Shown: piece by piece, positions 12,225-22,040 of the stretch
Layout: each line of letters opens with the position of its first letter
Numbering within the stretch: position 1 is the stretch's first letter
Assembly: GCA_018065005.1 (NCBI GenBank)
Contig: JAGHUD010000059.1
Coordinates: 31,087-95,086 of the forward strand
DNA: 64,000 bases
Direction of reading: 5' to 3'
DNA from: Candidatus Physcousia equi
GTDB lineage: Bacteria; Bacteroidota; Bacteroidia; Bacteroidales; Bacteroidaceae
The notes under the pieces: model-generated
The model's database searches: none
What the model was told of the DNA's origin: nothing
The model's input: the letters and a program-made list of their open reading frames with translations, nothing else
Translations under genes and position numbers: made by a program

Positions 12225-12501
12225 GACATAAGAGAACTATTTTCACAAGCACGTCATCAGCGTCATTCCTACCATTTCAAACTGCGGCATTGGCACGAAT
12301 TTAATCTATCGATAAAAGAGCGGTGGACGTATATCGTGCCCGGCGAATCAGTCTAAGAATGCGCAAAGCGTGCCTGAATACAAAGACATTCCCACTTTCT
12401 AGACATTTACAAAATAATTTTGAGCACCTACTTATTACCGTCGTCACAAAATTGGGAAATAGTTTTTTTATCGCCCTTTTTGATATTTTTTCATCGAAAT
12501 C

Positions 12502-12533
12502 TTTGCGGGAATAAAAGTTTTTTGCTAAGTTTG
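12502..12533 (+). promoter_or_regulatory. Bacteroidetes-type promoter for galM
   Basis: TTTG (12502-12505)-N20-TAAGTTTG (12526-12533), 34 bp before galM ATG. Confidence 0.75.
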
Positions 12534-12566
12534 CATCACAAAACGAATCTTTAATTTCTAACATCG

Positions 12567-13643
12567 ATGGAAAAGACAAATCTTTCAGGTCTGAAGAGAG
12601 AAAATTTTCAGGCAACGGTACAAGGAAAGCAAACTGATCTATACACGCTAACCAATGCTTCTGGAGCACAAGTACAGATTACAAACTATGGTGGTGCTAT
12701 TGTTGCCATTATGGTGCCCGACAGAAATGGCAATTACGCCAACGTTATCCAGGGCTATAATGACATCCAAGCTTATCTCAATGCGCCCGAACCATTCCTT
12801 TCCACACTGATTGGTCGATTTGGCAACCGCATCTGTAAAGGAAAGTTCATACTTGAAGAGCAAGAATTCCAACTTGCCATCAACAATGGTCCCAACTCCC
12901 TTCATGGCGGACCCACTGGTGTTCATGCTCGTGTTTGGGATGCAGAACAAATTGACGAACAAACACTACAACTTGAATACACATGCAAGGATATGGAAGA
13001 AGGTTTTCCCGGTGACCTTGCCATTACTGTTATATATCAGTGGACAGACGACAACGAGCTTATCATTGAATATGAAGCACACACAAACAAAACAACCGTT
13101 GTCAACCTCACAAGCCATGGCTTTTTCTCGCTCGCAGGCATTGCAAGCCCAACTCCCACAATCGAAGACTTGGAGTGCGAAATAAACGCAGACTTCTACC
13201 TTCCTATCGACGAGACAAGCATACCATATGGTTGTATTCATGCAGTAGAAGGCACTCCTTTTGATTTCCGCATGCCAAAACCCATCGGACGTGATATCGA
13301 TGCAGACGACCAACAGATTAAGCATGGTGCTGGCTACGACCATTGCTTCGTACTCAACAAAAGTGAAGTAGGAGAATTGTCATTTGCAGCCCGCATTTAT
13401 GAGCCAAATAGCGGTCGCTCCATGGAATGCTACACAACAGAGCCAGGAGTACAGGTTTACACCGACAATTGGGCAACCGGTTTTGAAGGACAATGTGGAG
13501 CCACATTCCCTCGTCGTTCAGCTATCTGCTTTGAAGCGCAGCATTTCCCCGACAGTCCAAATCGCAGCCACTTCCCCAGTGTGGTTCTTCATCCTGGTGA
13601 AACTTACAGCCAAACTACAGTTTACGCATTTGGCGTTGAATAG
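12567..13643 (+). CDS. galM: Aldose 1-epimerase (galactose mutarotase)
   Basis: GRFGNRICKGKFILEEQEFQLAINNGPNSLHGG, GYDHCFVLN, YTDNWATGF motifs. Confidence 0.94.
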   Translation: MEKTNLSGLKRENFQATVQGKQTDLYTLTNASGAQVQITNYGGAIVAIMVPDRNGNYANVIQGYNDIQAYLNAPEPFLSTLIGRFGNRICKGKFILEEQEFQLAINNGPNSLHGGPTGVHARVWDAEQIDEQTLQLEYTCKDMEEGFPGDLAITVIYQWTDDNELIIEYEAHTNKTTVVNLTSHGFFSLAGIASPTPTIEDLECEINADFYLPIDETSIPYGCIHAVEGTPFDFRMPKPIGRDIDADDQQIKHGAGYDHCFVLNKSEVGELSFAARIYEPNSGRSMECYTTEPGVQVYTDNWATGFEGQCGATFPRRSAICFEAQHFPDSPNRSHFPSVVLHPGETYSQTTVYAFGVE

Positions 13644-13947
13644 CATAAATAAAGACTAAATACAGAAACTACAAGGAACCAAGGTTCATCATGCGCTTTT
13701 AATCGCACTACAAATAGAGCCCTAACGCTACACATTTTTCATATAAGGTTAATCATACACTTGCTGACTGCACAATTTAATCTGAATAAATGACTGAATC
13801 AAAGTGTAGACTCAATAAGAGGAGCAAAGTGTCTTAGATAGCATATGATTATGCAAAAGTTAGCACTCCGAATTTGTAGATACGTAAAACAGAACTTTTG
13901 AAAACAGGAAAGAAGCAAGTTGTAATCTGAATCGATGGATTAACTGA

Positions 13948-14046
13948 ATCAACAGATTAACCGAATCAATAAATTAGCTAATCAACAGATTAACCGCAAC
14001 AATAAATTAACTAATCAACAGATTAACCGAATCGACAAATTAGCTA
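13948..14046 (+). repeat. Tandem repeat, three 33-bp units
   Basis: atcaacagattaaccgaatcaataaattagcta at 13948, 13981 and 14014 with few substitutions; degenerate copies flank it. Confidence 0.9.
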
Positions 14047-14121
14047 ATCTACAAATTGCCTAAGGCGCTTGATAATCCAAACAACTGAGAAAAATCTAAA
14101 ACTAATTAAATAATTACTATT

Positions 14122-15384
14122 ATGAGTGCAAAACAAAAACAGTGGGGCGCTATTATCGTTATGATTGCCCTGTTTGCCATGATTGCCTTCGTGACGAACC
14201 TCTGCTCACCTATGGCAACCATCATCAAAAATCAGGGAGAAATCTCAAACGTGCTGGCACAGATCGGCAACTATGGAAACTTCATTGCTTACTTAGTTAT
14301 GGGTATACCCGCGGGTATGCTTATCTCTAAGTTTGGCTACAAAAAGACGGCTCTGATCGGTCTATGCGTTGGCGTATTAGGTATCGGTATTCAGTGGCTT
14401 AGCGGACAGTTGGGCGAAAATGCTAGTGTAGGTTCCATCTTCGCTGTATATCTGGCTGGTGCTTTCCTCGCAGGTCTCTGTATGTGTATTTTGAACTGCG
14501 TAGTCAATCCCATGCTCAACCTCCTTGGTGGTGGCGGTAACGGCGGCAATCAGTTGATTCAGATTGGTGGTGTATTCAATAGTGCAGCTGCCGTAGGTTG
14601 CTACATTCTTATGGGTGCGCTTATTGCCGATGCCACCAAAGCAAAGATGGCCGATGCCACTCCAGCCTTGATGATTGCCTTGACTATTTTTGTTGTTGCA
14701 TTCATAGTTATCTGCTTCACAAAGATTGAAGAACCAGAACAAGCTCCAGTTCAACTCAAGATGATTCCCAAGGCCTTGAGTCACCGTCATTTTGCCTTGG
14801 GTGCTCTCGCAATCTTCCTCTATATGGGCATCGAGGTCGGTGTGCCTAACTATGTAAACCTCTACCTCATCGACTCAGGTGTACCCGCTGCTACTGCAGG
14901 TTTGCTCGTTGCCGTATATTGGGCAAGCATGATGATTGGTCGTTTTGTTGGAGCCAGCATTGGCAGCAAGGTAAGCGCTCGTGCAATGATTACAGTAGTA
15001 AGCATTGCCACTTTGATTCTCGTCGGCTTTGGCATGTTTGCTCCAGAGAACACAATGGTAAATTTCCCTGGCGTCGACTGGGGTAAGCTCGAGCTCATTT
15101 GGCAGCCCGTACCTGTTGGAATCTTTGCTATGTTGCTCGTTGGTCTCTGCACTTCTGTTATGTGGGGTGCTATCTTCAACATGGCAGTAGAAGGTCTTGG
15201 AGAGTACACAGCAATTGCTTCAGGTATCTTTATGACAATGGTGTTCGGTTGCGCTGTAATGATGGGTATTCAGGGCTTCGTTGCCGATATGACAAACTAC
15301 CTCACCAGTTTCTGGGTTGTAATGTTCTGCGCTGCCTACCTGCTCTTCTATGCTCAGATTGGAAGCCGCATCTCCAAGAAATAG
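14122..15384 (+). CDS. MFS glucose/galactose (GluP/FucP-type) transporter
   Basis: 12-TM MFS; between galM and galK; GIPAGMLISKFGYKKTALIGL motif. Confidence 0.9.
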   Translation: MSAKQKQWGAIIVMIALFAMIAFVTNLCSPMATIIKNQGEISNVLAQIGNYGNFIAYLVMGIPAGMLISKFGYKKTALIGLCVGVLGIGIQWLSGQLGENASVGSIFAVYLAGAFLAGLCMCILNCVVNPMLNLLGGGGNGGNQLIQIGGVFNSAAAVGCYILMGALIADATKAKMADATPALMIALTIFVVAFIVICFTKIEEPEQAPVQLKMIPKALSHRHFALGALAIFLYMGIEVGVPNYVNLYLIDSGVPAATAGLLVAVYWASMMIGRFVGASIGSKVSARAMITVVSIATLILVGFGMFAPENTMVNFPGVDWGKLELIWQPVPVGIFAMLLVGLCTSVMWGAIFNMAVEGLGEYTAIASGIFMTMVFGCAVMMGIQGFVADMTNYLTSFWVVMFCAAYLLFYAQIGSRISKK

Positions 15385-15393
15385 TTTATACTC

Positions 15394-15427
15394 GTTACCT
15401 CTCATCGCCACTGGCATGAGAGGTAAC
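15394..15427. other. 12-bp perfect stem-loop between sugar porter and galK, no U-tract
   Basis: GTTACCTCTCAT-cgccactggc-ATGAGAGGTAAC. Confidence 0.6.
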
Positions 15428-15537
15428 GTCATAAATACGCAAAACAAAACATTTACAATAACCTCACCTCATATTCCATCTCCCTGATATTAAAAACAGA
15501 AGGGGCAAAATAAGGGGTCATTAAATCTAAAAATATT

Positions 15538-16698
15538 ATGAGACTAACAATTGACGACGTAAGAAGCCGCTTCATCAAGCACTTTGATGGTACAACTGGC
15601 AGTGTTTATGCCTCTCCTGGCCGCATTAACCTCATCGGTGAGCATACTGACTATAATAATGGTTTCGTATTCCCCGGAGCAGTTCAGCAAGGAATGATTG
15701 CCGAGATTAAGCCCAACGGCACTCGCAATGTAAACGCATACTCTATCGACTTGAAGGATAAAGTAACCTTCTCTCTTGACGATCCCAAGGGTCCCAGTGC
15801 AAGTTGGGCTCGCTACATTTTCGGTGTTTGCCGTGAGATGATGGAACTGGGCATCCCCGTAGAAGGTTTCAACACCGCATTTGCCGGCGATGTACCTCTC
15901 GGTGCTGGTATGTCTTCAAGTGCCGCTCTTGAAAGTTGCTTCGCTTTTGCTATTAATGATTTGTGGGGCGACAACAAGATTGAGAAGATGGAGTTGGCAC
16001 GTGTAGGTCAGCGCACAGAGCACAAGTATATCGGTTGCAACTGTGGTATTATGGACCAGTTCGCATCTGTTCATGGCAAGGCTGGAAGCCTCATGCGTCT
16101 TGACTGCCGCAGCGGTGAATTTGCTTATTTCCCTTGGGAGCCTAAAGGCTACAAGCTTGTCCTCGTTAACAGCCAGGTAAAGCACACCTTAGCAGGCTCG
16201 CCCTACAACGATCGCCGTCTCTCTTGCGAGCGTGTAGCAGCCGTTATCGGAAAGCACCATGCAGAAGTTGAAACGCTTCGCGATGCCAACTACGATATGC
16301 TTGAGGAGGTAAAGGCAGAAGTGAGCGATGAAGACTACAAGCGTGCTAAGTATGTCATCGGTGAAGTTGACCGTGTGCTTAAAGTGTGTGATGCACTTGA
16401 GGCTGGGGATTACGAGACTGTTGGTCAGATGATGTATGCCACCCACTATGGTCTGAGCAAGGAATATGAAGTTTCTTGTGAAGAACTCGACTTCCTCAAC
16501 GATGTAGCCAAGGAAGAAGGCGTTACAGGTAGCCGCATTATGGGCGGTGGATTCGGTGGTTGCACCATCAACCTTGTTGCAGACGAACTCTATGACAACT
16601 TCGTAAAAGTTGTAAAGGAGAAATTTGCTGCAAAATATGGCAAGGATCCCATCATCATTGACGTAGTAATAGGTGACGGCAGTCGCAAACTTTGCTAA
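15538..16698 (+). CDS. galK: Galactokinase
   Basis: GRINLIGEHTDYNNGFVFP, VPLGAGMSSSAALE, GGGFGGCTINLV. Confidence 0.97.
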   Translation: MRLTIDDVRSRFIKHFDGTTGSVYASPGRINLIGEHTDYNNGFVFPGAVQQGMIAEIKPNGTRNVNAYSIDLKDKVTFSLDDPKGPSASWARYIFGVCREMMELGIPVEGFNTAFAGDVPLGAGMSSSAALESCFAFAINDLWGDNKIEKMELARVGQRTEHKYIGCNCGIMDQFASVHGKAGSLMRLDCRSGEFAYFPWEPKGYKLVLVNSQVKHTLAGSPYNDRRLSCERVAAVIGKHHAEVETLRDANYDMLEEVKAEVSDEDYKRAKYVIGEVDRVLKVCDALEAGDYETVGQMMYATHYGLSKEYEVSCEELDFLNDVAKEEGVTGSRIMGGGFGGCTINLVADELYDNFVKVVKEKFAAKYGKDPIIIDVVIGDGSRKLC

Positions 16699-16823
16699 TA
16701 CTTTGTGCTACCATCACTTCTTTTAATACTCACACGTTATTTATATAATTCATACATTATTTATAAGCCCCACACATCATTATAAATAAAGACTTGAATT
16801 TATAACATAATGCTCCAACGATT

Positions 16824-16870
16824 CAAACAACACTAGCTGTGGTCATCATGGCCACGCTAGTTGTTGCTTG
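16824..16870 (+). terminator. Long imperfect hairpin downstream of galK
   Basis: CAAACAACACTAGCTGTGGTC-atcat-GGCCACGCTAGTTGTTGCTTG then TTTT. Confidence 0.55.
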
Positions 16871-17353
16871 TTTTAAACCAGAGCGCCTTATAAGCTCAAA
16901 AGAGTCATAGTAAAGAGCAAGTCGTCCCCATTGGCTACATGAACACAGTAGTTACAAAGAAGAGCGACACATCAAGCAATGTTGTATAAGAAGCACCAAA
17001 CTGCCATCACATTGCCCCCAAAAGAGAAAGATACTACCCACGTGCTTGGAGTGCAATTACCACCCCCATACATATTGCCTCACAAGCCACAGAAGGTAAC
17101 AACATATATACAGAATTCAGTTTCTTGAGCCATCGCATCAAGATGACTATTCCAAATACGGAAAGCAGAATAAAGATTGTATAATTACTGAATAGTGATT
17201 GTAAAATGTAAAATTACTGAATATAGGTTATCAAATCATATAATAATAGAATATAGAATACAATATCAAATACAACACATAGACTGACATTACAGGCAGT
17301 TCGAAACAGTTGTAAGATACAAGCAGAAAAAAACTTCGCGAAACAATATAACA

Positions 17354-19381
17354 ATGAGAAACTCTATTGAAGTATTAAACAAGGCAGCCGACAACATCCG
17401 CATCCTGGCAGTAGGTGCAGTTGAAAAGGCAAAAAGCGGTCATCCTGGTGGTTCGATGGGTGGCGCAGACTTTATCAACGTGCTCTATAGCGAGTATCTG
17501 AACCACGATCCAAAGAATCCCGAGTGGGTTGGTCGCGACCGTTTCTTCCTTGATCCAGGTCACATGGCACCCATGCTTTATGCTCAGTTGTGCTTAACCG
17601 GCAAGTACACGCTTGATGAATTGGCACAGTTGCGTCAGTGGGGATCACCCACCACAGGCCATCCTGAATACGAGGTTGCACGCGGTATAGAGAACACCTC
17701 CGGACCGTTAGGACAAGGTCATGCCTATGCAGTTGGAGCTGCTATTGCCGCTAAGTTTTTGGCAGCTCACACAGGCAATCCGACTTTTTCTAAAGAGACC
17801 ATCTACGCCTATATCTCCGATGGTGGCATCCAGGAGGAAGTCAGCCAAGGAGCTGCGCGCATTGCAGGCTTACTTGGACTGGACAACCTTATCATGTTCT
17901 ACGACTGCAACGACATCCAGCTCTCCACCGAGACAAAAGAGGTAATGAACGAAGACACTGCAGCCAAGTATCGTGCACAGGGTTGGGAAGTATTTGAAAT
18001 CAATGGTAATGATGCAGCACAAATCCGTGCAGCCATTGAGAAAGCACAAGCAGTCAAGGGAAAGCCCACATTGATTATCGGCAAGTGCATTATGGGTAAA
18101 GGTGCATTGAAGGCCGATGGTAGTTCTTATGAGTACAGTTGCAAGACACACGGTGCCCCACTCGGTGGTGATGCCTACGTAAACACGATCAAGAACCTTG
18201 GCGGCGACCCAGAGAATCCATTCCAGATATATCCTGAAGTGCAGGAACTCTACGACAACCGCGCCAAAGAGCTTGAAACGATTTGTGGTGCCCGCTATGC
18301 AGAAGAGCAAGCGTGGGCTGAGGCAAATCCGGAGAAGGCAGCCCAGCAGGCAGAATGGTTCTCAGGCCAAGCCCCCAAAGTAGATTGGAGTTCGCTTGTG
18401 CAGAAGAACAACGAAGCAACCCGCACAGCCTCCGCCGCATGTTTAAGTATCTTAGCAAAACAGGTGCCCAACATGATATGTGCTTCAGCAGACCTCTCAA
18501 ATTCAGATAAAACAGATGGATTCTTGAATGAAACCAAGGCACTGAAAGCGGGCGACTTCTCTGGCGCATTTTTACAGGCAGGTGTCGCAGAATTCACCAT
18601 GGCATGCTGCTGTGTCGGCATGTCTCTCCATGGTGGTATTATTGCTGCTTGTGGCACCTTCTTTGTATTCTCACAGTACATGCTACCCGTTGTTCGTATG
18701 GCAGCATTGATGCAACTTCCCGTCAAGTTCATCTGGACTCATGACGCATTCCGCGTAGGCGAGGATGGGCCAACCCACGAGCCAGTGGAGCATGAAGCAC
18801 AAATACGTCTTATGGAGAAGCTCAAGCGTCACGATGGAAAAAATTCGTGCCTTGTTCTTCGTCCAGCCGATGTAAAAGAGACCTCGACAGCTTGGGCAAT
18901 GGCCATGGAGAACATGGAGAGTCCAACAGCCCTCATTCTCTCTCGCCAAGTCATCAACAACTTGCCAGAAGGAAACGACTACGAGCAAGCCCGTAAGGGA
19001 GGCTACATTGTAGCAGGCTCCGACGAGCACCCAGACGTTGTCTGCGTTGCCAATGGTTCGGAAGTGGCAACGCTCGTAAGCGGAGCAGAACTTCTTCGCA
19101 AAGATGGTGTAAAGGTTCGCATCGTGAGCGTGCCTTCGGAAGGTGTTTTCCGTTGTCAGAGCAAGGAGTATCAGCAGAGTATCGTTCCTTCTGGTGCAAA
19201 AGTATTTGGCATGACAGCTGGTCTTCCCGTCAATCTTCAAGGTTTCCTTGTTGGTGCCGCACCTGAGTCCAAGGTATGGGGTCTTGAAAGTTTCGGTTTT
19301 TCTGCTCCCTACAAGGTGCTCGATGAAAAGCTCGGCTACACCGCCCAGAATGTATATGAACAAGTAAAGTCAATGCTCTAA
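17354..19381 (+). CDS. tkt: Transketolase
   Basis: SGHPGGSMGGADF, DGPTHEPVEHEAQIR, full-length 675 aa. Confidence 0.97.
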   Translation: MRNSIEVLNKAADNIRILAVGAVEKAKSGHPGGSMGGADFINVLYSEYLNHDPKNPEWVGRDRFFLDPGHMAPMLYAQLCLTGKYTLDELAQLRQWGSPTTGHPEYEVARGIENTSGPLGQGHAYAVGAAIAAKFLAAHTGNPTFSKETIYAYISDGGIQEEVSQGAARIAGLLGLDNLIMFYDCNDIQLSTETKEVMNEDTAAKYRAQGWEVFEINGNDAAQIRAAIEKAQAVKGKPTLIIGKCIMGKGALKADGSSYEYSCKTHGAPLGGDAYVNTIKNLGGDPENPFQIYPEVQELYDNRAKELETICGARYAEEQAWAEANPEKAAQQAEWFSGQAPKVDWSSLVQKNNEATRTASAACLSILAKQVPNMICASADLSNSDKTDGFLNETKALKAGDFSGAFLQAGVAEFTMACCCVGMSLHGGIIAACGTFFVFSQYMLPVVRMAALMQLPVKFIWTHDAFRVGEDGPTHEPVEHEAQIRLMEKLKRHDGKNSCLVLRPADVKETSTAWAMAMENMESPTALILSRQVINNLPEGNDYEQARKGGYIVAGSDEHPDVVCVANGSEVATLVSGAELLRKDGVKVRIVSVPSEGVFRCQSKEYQQSIVPSGAKVFGMTAGLPVNLQGFLVGAAPESKVWGLESFGFSAPYKVLDEKLGYTAQNVYEQVKSML

Positions 19382-19390
19382 GCCCTTCAT

Positions 19391-19419
19391 ACCCCTCCTC
19401 AAAAGGGAGGGGCTTTTTT
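19391..19419 (+). terminator. Rho-independent terminator of tkt
   Basis: CCCCTCC-tcaaaag-GGAGGGG followed by CTTTTTT. Confidence 0.85.
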
Positions 19420-19421
19420 GT

Positions 19422-19607
19422 ACTATTCAGAACAGCTTTACTAATCAGAACATTTTGTACTAATCAGAACAGCTCGTACTAATCAGAACAGATTGTACTA
19501 ATCAGAACAGCTTGTACTAATCAAAACAGATTGTACTAATCAGAACAGATTTACTAATCAGAACAGATTTACTAATCAGAACAGATTGTACTAATCAGAA
19601 CAGATAG
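19422..19607 (+). repeat. Tandem repeat, about ten 18-19-bp units
   Basis: actaatcagaacag(a/c)ttgt starting at 19422, 19440, 19459, 19478, 19497, 19516, 19535, 19553, 19571, 19590. Confidence 0.95.
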
Positions 19608-19612
19608 AGAAT

Positions 19613-20053
19613 ATGGAAATCAAGACAATAGGACTCGCCTCCGACCATGCCGCCTTTTCGCTCAAACAGTTTGTAAAGAAATACCTTGAGGAGAAAGGCA
19701 TCACATACAAAGACTATGGCACCCGAACCGAAGAGAGTTGCAACTATGCAACCTACGGCCACGCATTAGCAGAAGGCATCGAACAAGAAGAAGTAGAGAT
19801 GGGCATAGCCATGTGTGGCAGTGGCGAAGGCATCTCAATGACGCTCAACAAGCATCAAGGTATTCGTGCGGGACTTGTATGGCGTCCGGATATTGCGCAC
19901 CTCATCCGCGAGCATAACAACGCGAATGTCATAGTGTTTCCCGGACGCTTCATGGACGAAGAGACCTGCCGCCAGTGTCTCGACGAATTCCTCAGTACAG
20001 ACTTTGCAGGCGGACGCCATTTGCAACGCATTGCAGACATCCCCGTCAAATAG
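19613..20053 (+). CDS. rpiB: Ribose-5-phosphate isomerase B
   Basis: IGLASDHAAFSLKQFVKKYL, GIAMCGSGEGISMTLNKHQGIRAGL. Confidence 0.95.
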   Translation: MEIKTIGLASDHAAFSLKQFVKKYLEEKGITYKDYGTRTEESCNYATYGHALAEGIEQEEVEMGIAMCGSGEGISMTLNKHQGIRAGLVWRPDIAHLIREHNNANVIVFPGRFMDEETCRQCLDEFLSTDFAGGRHLQRIADIPVK

Positions 20054-20109
20054 AGATTGGGTCAAAACCTTCGGGTTACACATATTTCCCCCTCATGTTT
20101 TGCACAGCC

Positions 20110-20156
20110 AACGAGGAGATGACAGACGAAAGCATGTCATCTCCTCGTTTTTTTTA
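20110..20156 (+). terminator. Rho-independent terminator of rpiB
   Basis: AACGAGGAGATGACA-N10-TGTCATCTCCTCGTT followed by T-run. Confidence 0.9.
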
Positions 20157-20223
20157 TGCCTACCGAACACACAAAAAGTCATAACGAAACAATAAAATAG
20201 CAATATGTCCGTTATTAGATTGT

Positions 20224-21411
20224 ATGAAAACGAAAATATTCTATAAGAGAACGCTTTTAGCAATACTTCTGGTTCTATGCACGCTCAACGGCACAGCACA
20301 GGACAAGAAGAATATGTTCAACCCAGTTAATTTTGCTGTAACCTCACTCGCCATTGCCCCAGATGCCCGAGCTGGTGCGATGGGCGACGTTGGTGTCGCC
20401 ACGGAAGCCGATGCAAACTCTCAGTATTGGAACCCCGCCAAGTATCCCTTCAACATTGCGCGAGCAGGTGTCTCCGCCAGCTACACCCCTTGGCTGCGCA
20501 AGTTGGTGAACGACATCAATCTTGCCAACGTAGCAGGTTTCTATCGCATCGGCGACTACAGTGCGTTGAGTGCTTCACTGCGTTATTTCTCATTAGGCGA
20601 AGTCATGCTGAGCGAAGCCGAGAATGCCATGAGCATCCGCCCCTACGAATTTGCATTCGATGTAGGCTATAGCCGTATGCTGAGTGAATGCTTCTCAATG
20701 GGTGTGGCCATGCGTTTCATCTTCAGCGACATCACCTACGACTACACGGCAGAGTCCAGTGCTGGCAAAGCATTTGCAGCCGACATCTCAATGTACCGCA
20801 ACGGTTATTTCATGATGGGCAATCGTGAGTGCAGCCTCGGTTGGGGTATCAACCTAAGCAATATCGGTTCAAAGATATCCTATGGTGGAGACGACAACTC
20901 AGAATTCATCCCCACCAACCTTCGTTTGGGTTTGAACCTCACCGTCCCCTTCAATGAATACAACAAATTCTCCGTTACGGCAGAGGCGAACAAATTGCTC
21001 GTGCCCACCTATCCCAAGCAAAACGAGGACGAAGCGGACAACGACTACAAGGATCGTCTTCAGCGCGACTACTACGACCTCTCCCCCATCACAGGAATCT
21101 TCAAATCGTTCTCCGACGCCCCTGGCGGTTTCAAGGAAGAGATGCAAGAGATCCAATGGAGTTTAGGTATGGAGTACACCTACAACGATCGCTTTATGCT
21201 GCGTGCAGGTTATCACCATGAGACTGAAAACAAAGGTAACCGCAAGTACTTCACCGCAGGTGCAGGTTTCCACATGAGCATCTTCACCATCGATGCAGCA
21301 TACGTGTTCTCAACAAGCCAGACCAACCCGCTCGACCAGACCATGCGCTTCTCACTCTCCTTCGACCTCGATGGCATCAAGGACCTCTTCAGCACCAGCC
21401 GACGCCGCTAA
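20224..21411 (+). CDS. porV: Type IX secretion outer-membrane protein PorV (LptO)
   Basis: PDARAGAMGDVGVATEADANSQYWNPAKYPF, beta-barrel C-terminus with RAGYHHET..GNRKYFTAGAGF; signal peptide. Confidence 0.88.
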   Translation: MKTKIFYKRTLLAILLVLCTLNGTAQDKKNMFNPVNFAVTSLAIAPDARAGAMGDVGVATEADANSQYWNPAKYPFNIARAGVSASYTPWLRKLVNDINLANVAGFYRIGDYSALSASLRYFSLGEVMLSEAENAMSIRPYEFAFDVGYSRMLSECFSMGVAMRFIFSDITYDYTAESSAGKAFAADISMYRNGYFMMGNRECSLGWGINLSNIGSKISYGGDDNSEFIPTNLRLGLNLTVPFNEYNKFSVTAEANKLLVPTYPKQNEDEADNDYKDRLQRDYYDLSPITGIFKSFSDAPGGFKEEMQEIQWSLGMEYTYNDRFMLRAGYHHETENKGNRKYFTAGAGFHMSIFTIDAAYVFSTSQTNPLDQTMRFSLSFDLDGIKDLFSTSRRR

Positions 21412-21511
21412 TCGCGTGAAACCGTCAGGGTACGAGCATGGAATGCTGTAGATGTTAGTGTGGCTACATTCTTGATTATAATACTATGCGTCAAAGAAAA
21501 AGGAAGAAAAC

Positions 21512-21994
21512 ATGAAGACAAGAATAGGATTCGGATATGATGTGCATCGTTTAGTAGACGACCGTGCTCTTTGGCTCGGAGGCATAGAGATACCCCACAC
21601 CCAAGGGCTCCTTGGCCACAGTGATGCAGATGTGCTCATCCATGCCATCTGCGATGCACTGCTTGGAGCAGCCAACATGCGTGACATAGGCTACCACTTC
21701 CCCGACAAGGACCCGAACTATAAAGGTGTTGACAGCAAGATACTCCTGCGCAAGACCATCGAACTCATCAGCACGAAAGGCTATCGTCTTGGCAACATCG
21801 ACTGCACAGTATGCGCCGAGCAGCCCAAACTCAATCCTTACATCACGCAAATGCAGCAGACCTTGGCAGAAGTGATGCAAACAGAGCCAGAGAACATATC
21901 CATCAAGGCAACAACAACCGAGCGTCTCGGCTTTACAGGTCGTGAAGAAGGCATATCAGCCTATGCCGTAGCGCTCATAGAAAAAGAGCGTTGA
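21512..21994 (+). CDS. ispF: 2-C-methyl-D-erythritol 2,4-cyclodiphosphate synthase
   Basis: [49 protein letters not shown]. Confidence 0.97.
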   Translation: MKTRIGFGYDVHRLVDDRALWLGGIEIPHTQGLLGHSDADVLIHAICDALLGAANMRDIGYHFPDKDPNYKGVDSKILLRKTIELISTKGYRLGNIDCTVCAEQPKLNPYITQMQQTLAEVMQTEPENISIKATTTERLGFTGREEGISAYAVALIEKER

Positions 21995-22040
21995 TGCAAA
22001 CTGTCAGGCAAGAAACAATCAAGAAAAGACGTTCAAGAAG

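Noticed and set aside
13858-13875. Single TTAGCACTC half-site
   Set aside because: No matching partner half-site nearby; chance match.
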